Shown here piece by piece: positions 42,001 through 52,700 of a DNA stretch of 64,000 nt. How positions within the stretch are numbered: position 1 is the stretch's first letter; every line of letters starts with the position of its first letter. The DNA comes from Caprella mutica (lineage: Eukaryota > Arthropoda > Malacostraca > Amphipoda > Caprellidae). Made by a program: the position numbers and the translations under genes. The stretch covers positions 62,001 to 126,000 of the forward strand of contig CANNZV010000325.1 of assembly GCA_947561585.1 (NCBI GenBank). Reading direction: 5' to 3'. A model generated the notes under the pieces. That model ran no database searches. It had not been told where the DNA came from and saw only the letters and a list, made by a program, of their open reading frames with translations.

Positions 42001-44533
42001 GACCCACAACTGTGATAATGGCAACCGGCAACACTCTTAAGAATCCAAACACACAGGAGGTTTTTAGGAAGCAAAAAAATTTCAATCCAATTGATTATCG
42101 ATTGCTAAATAATGCAGTATGCACATAGTAATGTACTTTTTATTTTCATGATTAAAATATAACAATGCAGGCACTGTAGTAGCCAGGAGATTTGGGGTGT
42201 ATCACTCCGCCAGTAGGATATATGAGAAATAAAAATTTAGTTTCTCATTACTACATATTTCTTCGAATATCCTATATTTTATTGGATGTTTATCTTTTCA
42301 GGAGTTTATTTTGGAGTGGTTACAACATTGTCTTTAAGTGGCATACTCAGTAAGAGTTTGTTCCTGGGTGGCTGGCCATCTCTTTTCTACCTATCCGGTG
42401 CATCTGGAATTATTTGGACTATATTTTGGTTCAGTCTCATCCATGAAACTCCAGAAGTTCATCCAGGAATTTCTAATTGGGAACGGCAGCGATTGATTTC
42501 CATCTCCAAGATTAAATGTGATAGTCCGAAGGTGAGAATGCACAGAATATAAATTTTCTGAATTTTTACCTACAATAAAAGATGAAGTTGAATTTAATTT
42601 AATTTTTGTCAGTTACTTTTCTCTTATTTGTGAAAAAAAACTTTCCTAATATTCCAAATTCCCGAACCGTTTCCCAATAACGATTTCTTTTCTCCTAATA
42701 TACTGTTCTAATTATTCTCATTCTACAAATATTCTCAGAATATTCCGTTCTGGAGTATTTTCACCAGTATTCCAGTTTTGGGAGTTGTTCTCGTTCATTG
42801 TGGAAAAAATTATGTTTACTATTTATTACTCAATGAACTGCCAACGTTTTTATCTGAGATTCAGCACATGGAAATATCTAAGGTAGGTACAATAATAAAA
42901 AATCGAATAAATTATATTAATCTAGACATGATATTTGGTTAATTCTAGCAGAAAAACATTCGGTTTTACGAATTTGTGATGGTAACATCATTTATGAAAA
43001 CTGTCATTCTAATTATTACTGTATTATTACCAATGAATTATTAAGAGAAGAAATGAGTTCTCTCTGGAATGATATTTTTTCATCAGAATGGTGTTCTTTC
43101 TTGCCTGGCGTTCGTAGCTAGTTGGATCAACACATCTTTATTCTCAAGGCTGATGACTAAATTAACTTTGAATAATAAATTATCAATATTGAGTGTACGG
43201 AGAATTTCCATGGCATTAGGTAAGTTTAAACTATCAACATTTTTATTAAGAAGTCAAAACTAAATTAGCAGTCAGCAAATATCTTCACGTCTGTAGGTTC
43301 TATGTACTCGTACCTGACCAACAGTGACGTTTCAGATCGGTTTACAAAATCTTTTAATATTTTCAGACATTATAAAGATAGAAGTCTCGTTCAGAAAACA
43401 ATCAAACAATTAATTTAAAACACGTATACAAATAATATATATATATTCAAAATATAGTAAATTAGTAATGAACTTACTAAAGAATACTTCAAGAGCCATT
43501 TGCCAGAGAAACAGTTACAGTAGATCTTAAGGGTCTCAAACACTCTAAATTTTTTATTTCTCTTTTTACTATACACCGCAGTTATGAGATCGAATATAAT
43601 TTTTATTTAAAAGTTATTTTGAGTTAAAAGTATTATTTTAATATTTGAACAAATGTCATAGTTAATATATCTCCTACCTTCACAGCTGGGTACGTTTCAG
43701 CTATACTCTTCATTGCAATGTGTTTCGTGGGTTGCAACAAGACTCTAGTGGTAGCATTATTTATATTGATTCAAGGAATGGGAGGATGTCAGTATTCAGG
43801 GTCAGTTATGAAAACAAATATAAAAGAGAGGTTGCAAGTGATTACGGTAGTGTTTTATGTCAGCTGTTATCAATAACTAATATATATATCTTATATAGAA
43901 AATTATATCTACTTGCTATCTATTAATGTACAATTTTAGATCTTTATTCTTTCAAGGCTTAAAAGTTCCATGGTGGATTTATCACCACGATATGCAGGCA
44001 TAATCAGTGGTATATCTTCCTCTTTTGCCAACTTGGCCGGCTTCTCATCAACTATAATCATGGAACACTTAGTTGACAATAATGTAAGTTCATGAATAGA
44101 TTGTAACAATATTGGATCAATTTCAGCATAGAATAGTTCTTATCTAATTTCTATATCCCTGTTTAGCCATCGGTAATAGGTTGGCATTACGGGTTTCTCA
44201 TTGCATCTGCAATTTATACTGTCACTACAACTATTTACTTGGCTACAGTTGATGTAGAAGTTCAACCCTGGAGTTACGAAACAACAGGTTGATAGTCCAT
44301 TTATTACATGGATCAAAATTGGATATTCTTCTTTAACTTATTATAAATTATATTCATTTAACTTTACAGATGAAAATGTGGAGGAAGAAGCTGATGGATT
44401 GCTAGACTCAGAAGACTTGGCTACAGTTGATGCAGAAGTTCATCCCAGGAATTATGAAACAGATAATGGGGCGGAAGACATTATTGAATTAATTACAGAT
44501 TCAGAAGATGGAAAAAGAAATGATGCAGCATAG
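39078..44533 (+). CDS. SLC17-family transporter, copy B (11 exons)
   Basis: Exons 39078-39111, 39228-39427, 39590-39823, 39976-40063, 42302-42531, 42739-42882, 43087-43219, 43686-43800, 43957-44083, 44167-44287 and 44370-44533 join into 529 codons plus stop. The start ATG is chosen because exon 1 (MVQLEMRNTTK) is conserved with copy C and its donor phase fits exon 2. Family signatures are as in copy A: SMRGNLSVTIVAIV in TM1, GRFGGK loop, WALPEERS, HPGIS, NELPTFL, SPRYAGI. TM4 reads RFLVGVAGG: the Glu found in copy A at this point is Gly. The last two exons of copy A are a single exon here. Intron 4 holds a mariner-like element invaded by a foldback element. The exon 8 donor is GTCAGT, slightly atypical. 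Substrate unknown. Confidence 0.87.
39849..39879. repeat. 10-bp hairpin just inside intron 3 of copy B
   Basis: ggtgtcaagc and gcttgacacc pair perfectly around an 11-nt loop, 26 bases after the exon 3 donor. Copy C has the same hairpin at about 50495-50526 with one mismatch. Copy A has lost it. Confidence 0.7.
40099..41027. mobile_element. foldback element (family cgtccacggacaatt)
   Basis: The left arm, 40105-40140, has units of cggacatttcgtccacggac. The right arm, 40920-41020, has units of ccgtggacgaaatatccg, which are inverted copies. Ends: GGTGCACGG on the left, CCTAGACAC on the right. Flanks TTTATTAT (40091-40098) and TTTTTTAT (41028-41035) agree at 7 of 8 positions. Intron 4 of copy C continues across this point without the element, giving an approximate empty site. 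No coding potential. Confidence 0.7.
41220..41710 (-). pseudogene. mariner-like transposase remnant in copy B intron
   Basis: The minus-strand translation, with stops and frameshifts, reads LLLFSDENVFNLNG (second-strand Asp region), then FTKDGETHHWQNDLWTWLN (second catalytic Asp) and GRWIGRGG. This is the hallmark order of mariner-type transposases. The part with the third Asp is degraded here; in copy C it can be read as PDLTP. Inactive. Confidence 0.65.
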
Positions 44534-44879
44534 AAATGAATGAAAATGAAATAAGATGCAATATTGAATCTATTTAATTATGATATGTTGTATAGTATGT
44601 TGGATAGGATTGATTTCTTCATGCTCAATATGAAAAATTTCAAAAATCGAAACTATTTGATATTTGATTTACAACATATGTCAACTAATTATTTAACATC
44701 GCTTTGAATTTCAATTTTCCCTCTCAAAATATTTTTTTTTATATTTTAATAAATATAAAACGAAACTTCAGGAGAGTTATGTTGAAGGTTCCCTCCACTC
44801 TAAAATTTTACTACTCTATTCAACAGATCTAAGGCTACTGGTTATAAAATTTAGTACTATATATGTATTTATTTTAATA

Positions 44880-45225
44880 TGTAAATTAAGTTGTTGGGGT
44901 GAGTTTTGCACTATATCCTCCAACTTTCGAAGCAAAGTAAAATATTGGTTTACCTCTTAACTAATTTAAAACAATAAAAAGACTGTTAGTTATATGATAA
45001 ATGATCACCTATATAAGGTTACCTATATATCATTATACTAAAAAAACCATTAGGTACTGAAAGTACCTAAATACCTAATTACAATTAAAAATACGAAAAT
45101 GCGAATGATAGATTGTTTCCCTTCCTTGTTTTTCTATTTTATTTATCTATTATATATCTATCTATTTGCAATATATAGACCACCTGCTGACGATCTTTTG
45201 TTGAATTTTTCACTCAATAGTGGGG
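44880..45225 (+). pseudogene. decayed LINE fragment, copy 3a
   Basis: The 3' flank of copy B runs into the same LINE start seen after copy A, ending at the tagaccacctgctgacgatc ... cactcaata segment (the YRPP region). The sequence then breaks into unrelated DNA. A second copy of that short segment is at 47885-48000. Confidence 0.55.
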
Positions 45226-45285
45226 CAGATATGTGAAAAAGATGTTCACTTCTGCAGGAAAGCAGGAAAATTCGTCTAAGGCAAT

Positions 45286-45657
45286 GATAAAAGCGTTGCT
45301 TTCACGCCAACAATAGATATGTCTGATCTACAACCGTGCACACACACGAAGAGGTCGACTATTGCATGATCCTCCATTGTGCCCATGTGTACAAACTATG
45401 GTATGAAGAAGATGAACAGCAATATGTATCTGAAGATGTTGCCACATCCGAATGCTAACCAGACTTCACATCCTTCCATGTCGATGACGGCTGCAATAAC
45501 CAGTACGTCTGTGTCCGTGGCATGCATCATCATCTTCTTCATACCATTGTTTGTACACATGGGCACAATGGAGGATCATGCGATAGTCGACCTCTTCGTG
45601 TGTGCACGGTTGTAGATCAGAAATATCTATTGTCGCCGTGAAAGCAACGCTTTTATC
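45286..45657. repeat. inverted repeat with 129-bp arms
   Basis: Arms 45286-45414 and 45530-45657 are nearly identical inverted copies, with about half a dozen differences over 129 bases and a 115-base spacer. Both arms are parts of the same coding fragment described in the next entry, so one arm is an inverted duplicate of a piece of that pseudogene. Confidence 0.85.
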
Positions 45658-46000
45658 CACGGTTATGACCAGTATCTTTCATGGTGGTGGGTGTGTGGAT
45701 TCCACGACTGCAAAAAGAAACTTGAAAAGTTCTGTTTTATTGTGGTCAACTCGCAAGAAAGTTTTCCAGTTATAAGTAATACGTGTCCTGTCAGACACTC
45801 GAAGCAGATCTCCAGTGCCTCGGCATTCTCTAGTGTGGGCCTTCAATATGTCAGCAGTGGAGCAGTCCCACACAACATCTACTCGTGTAGCGACATGCAG
45901 CTGCCTCATGAGGTATGGGATGAAAAAAACTCAGCGTATTCTTGGAAGTTTTTCACAACAATGTTTGCATATTTTGTTTCCAACCCATGAACAAGGGCAG
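45466..46000 (-). pseudogene. fragment of an element-associated metazoan protein (THEEADxRM family)
   Basis: The minus-strand translation has two overlapping parts. From about 46000 to 45680 it reads MRQLHVATRVDVVWD, SLK-like ILKAHTRECRGTGDL, and then NWKTFLRVDHNKTELFKFL. After a frameshift, from 45660, it reads FTATIDISDLQPCTHEEVD and YRMILHCAHVYKQW. I recognise this order from a protein family that is repeated in many invertebrate genomes and has the motif THEEADTRM; I do not know its function. It is broken here and partly duplicated in inverse orientation at 45286-45414. Confidence 0.55.
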
Positions 46001-47600
46001 CAGAACAAATTACTAACTATTGTTTTATAAACAATTATGATGGGAGATGGGCAGCCCATGACAATATGTTCTATATAAATGTGTTAATGTGTATGGGTGA
46101 GTGTTTAATAATATATTTAACAATAAAAAATTTGATCAGAGACAATTATTTAGGTTTTGTTACAACTTCTTTTAAGGGGGAGCTTTGGGTGAGAAGCTAT
46201 CATTTTTATTTACGATCCAATTTACCTGAAACTATGCAGTCATCTGTAGAAATTAATTCTAAGACATTTTTGTGTATATACATTATTTTGAATATTAGAT
46301 ATTTTCATTTCGTGGAAAATTTTGTCAATTTTTCCAAATTTAATACCTTGGTGAGTTTGCAATCAAATGTGTTGGCTTATGGTCTAAGACATTGGTAATG
46401 CAAGCTAAAATAGTTCTTTAATATCTAATATTCATAATTTCATTAAAACTTTTTAGAATTTTGAGAAAATAGAAAATATGAATTTTTAATTATTTATCCT
46501 CAAAAACTTATAAAAAAAATAATCCTGAGTTCAAAATAATTAAAATATGGATCAACATTCCTTTAGATTTCTTCTTCATTTTGTACTTGGGTTGGCGAAC
46601 ATCAGTCTGAATATGACGAAGATATTAATACTTTAAGATGATACTTATCGCAAAAATATGTTCCTCACAATACTCAAGTTTATAACAGCCAGTGCATGCA
46701 AATACCACTGCACACCATCATTTCTTGGTACAATTGCTATAGTTCTACTACGTTTTTCGACATTCTGTTTTCACATTCTCATAGAAAAAAATATGGAGAT
46801 TGATTTTAGACAATAAAGAGAAAATGTGTCATTTTTGGTTTTCGACCCCCTCCTCCCTTTATTGTCAATTCTAAGTAGGAAGCATTGGTTTGCCAGCGTG
46901 GATCTGCTCAAATTCGGATTTACCATACTATTTTACTGCCTAGGACGAATTTTCCTGCAGAAGTGAACGTCACTGTTAGTTATTGTAACGTATCTGCCCC
47001 ACTAATCTGTGGGCTGATGGGTCTTATTGTGGCATGGCAATCCTCTTTATCCTTATATCTGATAGTTTAATGAACTCTAAAGGACTTGTAGGTAGAAGAG
47101 ATCATACTTATTGACCCTTTAGTAATGCTATTGCTTGTTAAAGTAAAATCATATCGCCCCAAATTTATACTCTATATTAATTTCCAATATGTCTGCTCTT
47201 AAATGTTTTTTTTCCAAATCGGCCAATCTAACTTTTGTCTGAACTTCGTATGAAGTTAGTATGTTAGTACATCTCCAGGTCTATTTTTCATTCGATACTT
47301 TTCAATTTTAGCAAACTTCTATCCAGACTATTTGTGAAAACTCGCCTGATAAATTTTGACTATTTTGTAGCACAGAATATAGCTACTCAAACCATTCGAT
47401 GTTAATTACTTCAATATTTAAAATAACATAACTTTAAGAAACTACATTTAAAATGTTCCAAAGATAGTTTTGCACCTTATATCATAACTGAGTGTACAGA
47501 ATGGTGTTGTAATCGACAATGCAAGAGAATACCAATTTCAAGGGGCAATACGTGCTTCACGTTATGATTTAGAGATTTAAACTGTGAGGAGAAAGAAACA
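46001..47600. other. intergenic DNA between copies B and C
   Basis: Open frames at 46066-46398 (110 codons) and 46885-47070 (61 codons) have hydrophobic, AT-driven compositions and no family that I recognise. I would not call them genes. Nothing else was seen. Confidence 0.4.
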
Positions 47601-47607
47601 CCAGTGC

Positions 47608-47890
47608 AGTTACTAGATGCAGTTAGTGTATCACCAGTGCAGTTAGTGTATCATTAGTGTAGTTAGTGAATCACCAATGCAGTTAGTGTATCACCAGTGC
47701 AGTTAGTGTATCACCAGTGCAGTTAGTGAATCACCAGTGCAGTTATTGTATCACCAGTGCAGTTAGTGAATCACACACTGCAGTTTATAGTGTATCATCA
47801 GTGCAGTTAGTGCATCACCAGTGCAGTTAGTGAATCATACACTGCAGTTTATAGTGTATCACCAGTGCAGTTAGTGTATCACCAGTTTCC
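47608..47890. repeat. 20-bp minisatellite (accagtgcagttagtgtatc)
   Basis: About 13 copies, with two units expanded by an insert (acactgcagtttatagtg). Imperfect but continuous. Confidence 0.9.
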
Positions 47891-48000
47891 TTCTTTGTTC
47901 TTCTATTTAATTTATCTATTATAAATCTATCTATTTGCAATATATAGACCACCTACTGACTCTATTGTTGAATTTTGTCACTCAATAATTTCATTACTAG
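47885..48000 (+). pseudogene. decayed LINE fragment, copy 3b
   Basis: Repeats the segment ttgcaatatatagaccacc ... cactcaataatttcattacta, seen at 36910-36970 and 45168-45221. It lies directly after the 20-bp minisatellite and is cut off at about 48000 by another repeat. Confidence 0.55.
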
Positions 48001-48007
48001 AGCCCGG

Positions 48008-48180
48008 ACTTTTAGGACCTATAAAAAAGGCATTTTAGGACCTTAACAAAGACATTTTAGGACCTTAAAAAAGGCATTTAAGAACCTCACAAAAGTCAGT
48101 TTAGGACCTCAAAAAAGGCATTTTAGTACCTACAAAGGCATTTTAGGACCTATGAAAGGCATTTTAGGACTTATACATAC
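48008..48180. repeat. tandem repeat, about 20 bp (ggcattttaggacctaaaaa)
   Basis: Eight to nine degenerate units. It lies at the left of a stretch that contains palindromic element E2 (48780-49280) and may be its opposite arm, but the unit differs from the ggcagttttccg units of the right arm. Confidence 0.75.
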
Positions 48181-48779
48181 ACTTTTAGGAATAATAAATA
48201 GGTATTTACAAAAAATGGTGAAAACAAATAAACAAATCATCGATTAAAAATTCAATGAATCTAGTTTATAGTATATTTATACAAATTTAACCTAAAAGTA
48301 TTATAAAAAAAGGTTAGGTAAATTGAAATTCATAAAATGAAACTAATTCCAATACTAAATTCGAAATTTGTATTTACAACAAACCCTCGTCGAAGACAAA
48401 TCATATATTAGATAATTAGACCAATTAAGATATTCTGAAACTGTTGTACAGGAAAAACCACTTATAAGACAAAAACACAATATTTGTTACCTGACAGTTT
48501 TTCTATTGTAAATACTACAAATATTACTAGGTTCTACATATCTCTCTTTGAATAGTTTATTATATTGATTATTCGCAATTTTATTTTTTTATTAATGGCA
48601 GAGTTTATGCTAAAAAAATGATGTGAAGAGTTACAGAAAACTATATACAGTGGTGACTATGCTAATTCTTGAAGTAATAGAAGTAGTTTATTTATATAAT
48701 ACTTCTGACAGATTTAGATTGAATTATAACGTTCTATAAATTTGCCAATATATCCCATCAACTTTACCGACGTATCAAA
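48181..48779. other. AT-rich sequence between repeat arms
   Basis: No gene or RNA recognised. Possibly the interior of a palindromic element. Confidence 0.35.
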
Positions 48780-49280
48780 TTATTAAATAGTATAAAAAGC
48801 TCTAATAATGAGTATGAGCGAATATTAAGCATGAATACCTGTTCAATTCTCAAATTATAAACACAAAAAGAACTAATTAGACTCTAAACCCGTTATGAAC
48901 TGATAATGTAAAGATGCATTGTGTAAACAATGAAATTGTACAGTCCCTAATACAATTATTTCTTCTCCTAGTATTTTTTAAGAAATGTTTTAGTTTTAAA
49001 TTTATATATTGATTATGATTTAGTTCTTTCATATTTATATAATAATGTATTTAAAAAAAATTCTAATAAATTTGTCTACATTTAACTATTATTTTTGTTT
49101 TGTATACTAAGTAAATCTGAATGTCCCCTTAACTCCTGAACGAAGGGCAAACAGCTTTTTTTTATGAAATCAAATTATATTATTGACAAAACTAAATTGT
49201 CAGTATAATTTGTGACTGGCAGTTTTCAGACTGGCAGTTTTCCGACTGGTAGTTTTCCGACTGGCACTTTTCCGGACACC
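48780..49280. mobile_element. palindromic element E2, second member (inverted)
   Basis: 48780-49150 is the inverted counterpart of 14985-15400 (for example cccttaactcctgaacgaag against ttcgccaatcgttaaggag). It ends with four units of gactggcagttttccg and the terminus CCGGACACC at 49272-49280. The transporter 5' flank of copy C begins at the very next base, so the element marks a rearrangement breakpoint. Confidence 0.55.
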
Positions 49281-49725
49281 AAGAATATATAGTTTAGTAG
49301 TTAGATAGAAGTTGAAAACTGTATGAATAAGCAGTCAGAAAGGATAGTGGCTCCATGTACGGAAGCTACTTCCTCAATGATGTGACTTAGTATGGAAGAT
49401 AATTAAGTTGAAGAGCCACAAGTATATTTTAAGAAAATAAGAGCAAGTGAAGATGTGAAACCTCTTCATTTGTTACTATTGGAAGAGGTGGAGCGTTGAT
49501 ATTGATTTCTTTTTCACACTGTATTTCTTCTTTTTTAATTATATGTTAAACTCTAATTAAACTTTCTCTGTGTGTCATATATCACATATATAACTTCTAT
49601 TGACAGGAATCACCAATAAAAAAATTAATTCATAGTCAGGCAATCCAAAATTTTGAAGACATGATTGGTATTTTTCTTCGAGTACTATAACTTTGGTGAT
49701 ATTTATTTTTGTCTTTTTGAAAAGT
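49281..49725 (+). promoter_or_regulatory. truncated 5' flank of copy C
   Basis: Homologous to the copy A and copy B flanks from the aagaatatatag segment onward. The upstream part, including the TATA-like box and gtacagtgaacatc, is missing and replaced by element E2. If that upstream part is the promoter, copy C must use another one. Confidence 0.4.
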
Positions 49726-52700
49726 ATGGTACAGCTCGAAATGAGAAACACAACGAAAGGTAAAATCAATTTAATATATATTCCCTAAAATAATTTACAA
49801 TAAAATTTATGATAATAATGTTCGATATAGCTTGTATTTGTAAAGGGAGTTCTATTTTTTTCTGCAGATACAAGATCATGCCAACAGACCTTTGTCCTTC
49901 TTGCTTTCTTGGGTATGTCTTTGGGTTCGTCCATGCGTGCAAACCTCTCAGTGACTATAGTAGCAATAGTTAAGCAACCATTTCCAAGTAATGATTCCGT
50001 CGAACTGGAAAATGACGAATTCAGTTGCCCGTATGAAGATACAGTCAACCAAACCACAGATATATTTGTAAGATATGTATTATCGAAATTATTTATTAAT
50101 TTTAGATAATTAACGATTAATTTTCATCGACCTTTCATGAAGTAGTTATGTTTGATAGATTTTTAAATAAATGATATTGAAATTTGTTAAGAATTTTATT
50201 TTTTTGTGTAAATTTTGAATTCAACTGTTTTCCAGGAAGGAGAATACGACATGTCGAGGACTGAAAGAGGATTCGCTTTGGCTACTTCCATATTAGGATT
50301 ATTTTTTTCCAACCTTTTAGGAGGCATTGCTGCTGGAAGATTTGGAGGAAAGCCGGTGGTTGGACTAGGAGTCTTCCTGGGTTCTATTTTAACCATTGCT
50401 ACTCCGCTAGCCATTCGTTATTCAGTACCACTTTTCATCTTTGTTAGATTTCTTGTTGGAGTTGCTGGAGTGAGTGAACTTCAATTTCTCTGAAGGTGTC
50501 AAGCCCATCTTCAGTGTTTGACACCTCGAAAATAAAGTTTATAATATGAAAAAATTTCATTGTATTAACATATTCTAAATGTGAACATGCAACATATACA
50601 TATATTACCTATATTTCAGGGTATCATTATTCCTGGAACTTTTCAAATGATTGGTTCTTGGGCTCTTCCAGAAGAGAGATCAAGTGTAATTGGTTCAGTT
50701 GGCTCAGGTAAAATGAACATAATATGCAGGGTTTTTTTTAATTGTCCTGATTAAAAACTCAAATAACTTCGCATACAACTGGTCGATTTGGAAAAAGCTG
50801 GTCTCCATAGACTCCACATTATTTGGGGTTTATAATATAAGCAACTATGCATATCTTTACTGAATTTCAATATAACCACCAGCAGATTTAACAAAAATTT
50901 AATTCGTTTCACATAGTTATAAACATGACTGCTGAGATCATTTCTCGGGAAACCACATTAAACGCTATGGTACTGGTGGCTTTCATCCGATTCAAATTTT
51001 CAAAGCTCTATTTATAGACGAGTCGTTTGATAAAACCATAGAGGAAAAATATACCGGAGTTAAGTCAGGAAGTAAGGAGGCTGATAATGTTACGGTCTTC
51101 AGCGCCGCCTCGTCTAATCTACCTGCCCGATCACTTTTTATTTAGCCATGTCCAGAATTCTTTTCGTCTGTGAGGGATTTCCCCATCCTTAGTAAAAATA
51201 AGCTCCTATGCATTAGAGAAACGACAAAATTCGGGGAAGAACTTTTCCTTTAAAATATTCAAATAGGAGTTCCTATCAACATTATTGTACAAAAGAAATG
51301 GTCGAATAACAGTGGCATTTCATATCGCAGCCTAAATCTCTGTTTTCGAAGAATGCAACCATTTGTCAGGTAGCCAATGGGGGTTATTCATAGACCTATG
51401 GGAAGAATTGTTGAGATTAATTCTTCCATTGAGATGAAAGACTTATCCGAAAACAAGAGTTTGACAAAATTGGCATTAAATTCTTTAGAAAACATCTTCA
51501 ATAACTCAATAATAACTTTAGGCTGCCTACATTTATTTCATGCGTTAATTTTGCAGTTTCAAACATATACAGGGTACTTTTTCATAAGCCCAATAAAACC
51601 CCAAATAATATGAAGTTGATTCAGATCAAGTTGTACAAATTGAGGAATTGGATACAAAGTTATTTCAGTTTAGAATCGTGAGAAATGAAAAACAACACCC
51701 TGTGTAGTGTATATTGTTAAAAAATTTCCATTATTTATTATTCAAGTTATTTGTAAGAGCAACCCATTTGCAAGTTCCCAGAGCTATTATACGAGCTCCA
51801 GCCTGCCCCTTAGAGTCGCACCAAACACCACCTAGGTTGTGACCACAACTGTGATTATGGCAACCGGTAAAACTCATAAGTATGCAAACACACAAGATGT
51901 TTTTAGGAAATAAAAAAATCAATCCAATTGATCATCAACTTCTAAATAATGCAGTATGCACATAGTAATGTACTTGTTATTTTCATAATAGAAATATAAC
52001 AATGGAGGCACTGTGTTCGCCAGGAGATTTGGGGTATATCACTCCGCCGAATACTTTCAATAATATCTACCTCAAGTAGGATATATGAGAAATAGTCATA
52101 GAAATCTATTTTCTCATAACTACATTTTTATTTGAATATCCTATATTTTATTGGATGTTTATCTTTTCAGGAGTTTATTTTGGAGTGATTACAACATTGT
52201 CTTTAAGTGGCATACTCAGTAAGAGTTTGTTCCTGGGTGGCTGGCCATCTCTATTCTACTTATTCGGTGGATCTGGAATTATTTGGACTATATTTTGGTT
52301 CAGTCTCATCCATGAAACTCCAGAAGTTCATCCAGGAATATCTGATTTGGAACGAGAGCGATTGATTTCAATCTCCAAGGTTAAATCTAATAATCCGATG
52401 GTGAGAATGCACATAATATAAAATTTCTGATTTCTTAACTACGATACAAGATGTCGTTGAATTTAATTAAATTCTTGTCAGTTACCTCTATCTTATTTGT
52501 GGAAAACAGTTGCCAATAATTTTTAATGATTCTTTTCTCTATTTATTCTCATTCTATGTTCTCAGAATATTCCGTTCTGGAGTATTTTCACCAGTATTCC
52601 AGTTTTGGGAGTTGTTCTCGTTCATTGTGGAAAAAATTATGTTTACTATTTATTACTCAATGAACTGCCAACGTTTTTATCTGAGATTCAGCACATGGAA

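Noticed and set aside
46066..46398. 110-codon ORF as a small host gene
   Set aside because: No recognisable family, no splice partners, and AT-driven composition. I cannot support it.
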